The notes under the pieces were generated by a model. The model was not told the DNA's origin. It was given only the letters and a program-made list of their open reading frames with translations, and did not search any database. A stretch of 5,536 nucleotides of DNA from an uncultured Sulfurimonas sp. (GTDB lineage: Bacteria > Campylobacterota > Campylobacteria > Campylobacterales > Sulfurimonadaceae): contig CALDOC010000147.1 of NCBI GenBank assembly GCA_937914675.1, positions 1 through 5,536 on the forward strand, in the 5' to 3' direction. A program made the position numbers and the translations under genes. Every line of letters begins with the position of its first letter. Position 1 is the first letter of the stretch. Below are positions 5,515 through 5,536 of this stretch, piece after piece.

Positions 5515-5536
5515 GAAATCACTTTAAAGAAGTAAA

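Noticed and set aside
5511..5536. End of a convergent minus-strand gene
   Set aside because: A minus-strand frame could stop at 5513-5511 after a few codons, but all three minus frames have stops in this short piece and too little sequence remains to support a gene.
1..5536. Mobile elements, CRISPR array, tRNA or rRNA genes
   Set aside because: No transposase, direct-repeat array, cloverleaf or ribosomal RNA sequence was seen; base composition and codon use look even across the genes.

Overview
The window is AT-rich, densely packed chromosomal DNA. I infer a member of the Campylobacterota (formerly Epsilonproteobacteria), most like Sulfurimonas and its relatives. The grounds are the Y-family polymerase with a long insertion in its N-terminal part, an ATPase-less DUF234 protein and a J-domain protein of a kind I associate with that group, promoters with a -10 box but little or no -35 box, and an Fe-S type PurF whose sequence resembles those of Campylobacterota. 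This is judged from remembered family resemblance, not from a search.

Layout. Positions 1-1260 (+) hold nearly all of a DNA polymerase IV gene (dinB) whose first few codons lie outside the window. A 32-base gap containing a possible -10 box leads to 1293-2234 (+), a DUF234 protein with a winged-helix-like segment and a C-terminal PD-(D/E)XK nuclease-like core but no ATPase domain. It converges, with an 8-base overlap of coding ends, on 2227-3030 (-), a protein with a C-terminal J domain (HPD motif) and an unrecognised N-terminal region of about 200 residues. The 163-base divergent spacer 3031-3193 carries promoters for both directions. Positions 3194-4555 (+) are purF, started by TTG behind a good ribosome binding site. 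It overlaps by one base with 4555-5514 (+), a radical SAM protein of the YhcC/YtqA (TIGR01212) family. A hairpin spans the end of that gene.

How the genes work together. purF and the radical SAM gene look like one translationally coupled operon: the first committed step of purine synthesis plus a probable tRNA-modification or other Fe-S enzyme. dinB and the DUF234 gene are co-oriented and may be co-transcribed, pairing a translesion polymerase with a putative nuclease-fold DNA-binding protein, but a functional link is only inference. The J-domain gene stands alone on the other strand.

No RNA genes, mobile elements, CRISPR arrays or prophage signs were seen. The window reads mostly as ordinary core chromosome. 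The least understood parts are the stand-alone DUF234 protein, the N-terminal region of the J protein and the polymerase insertion.
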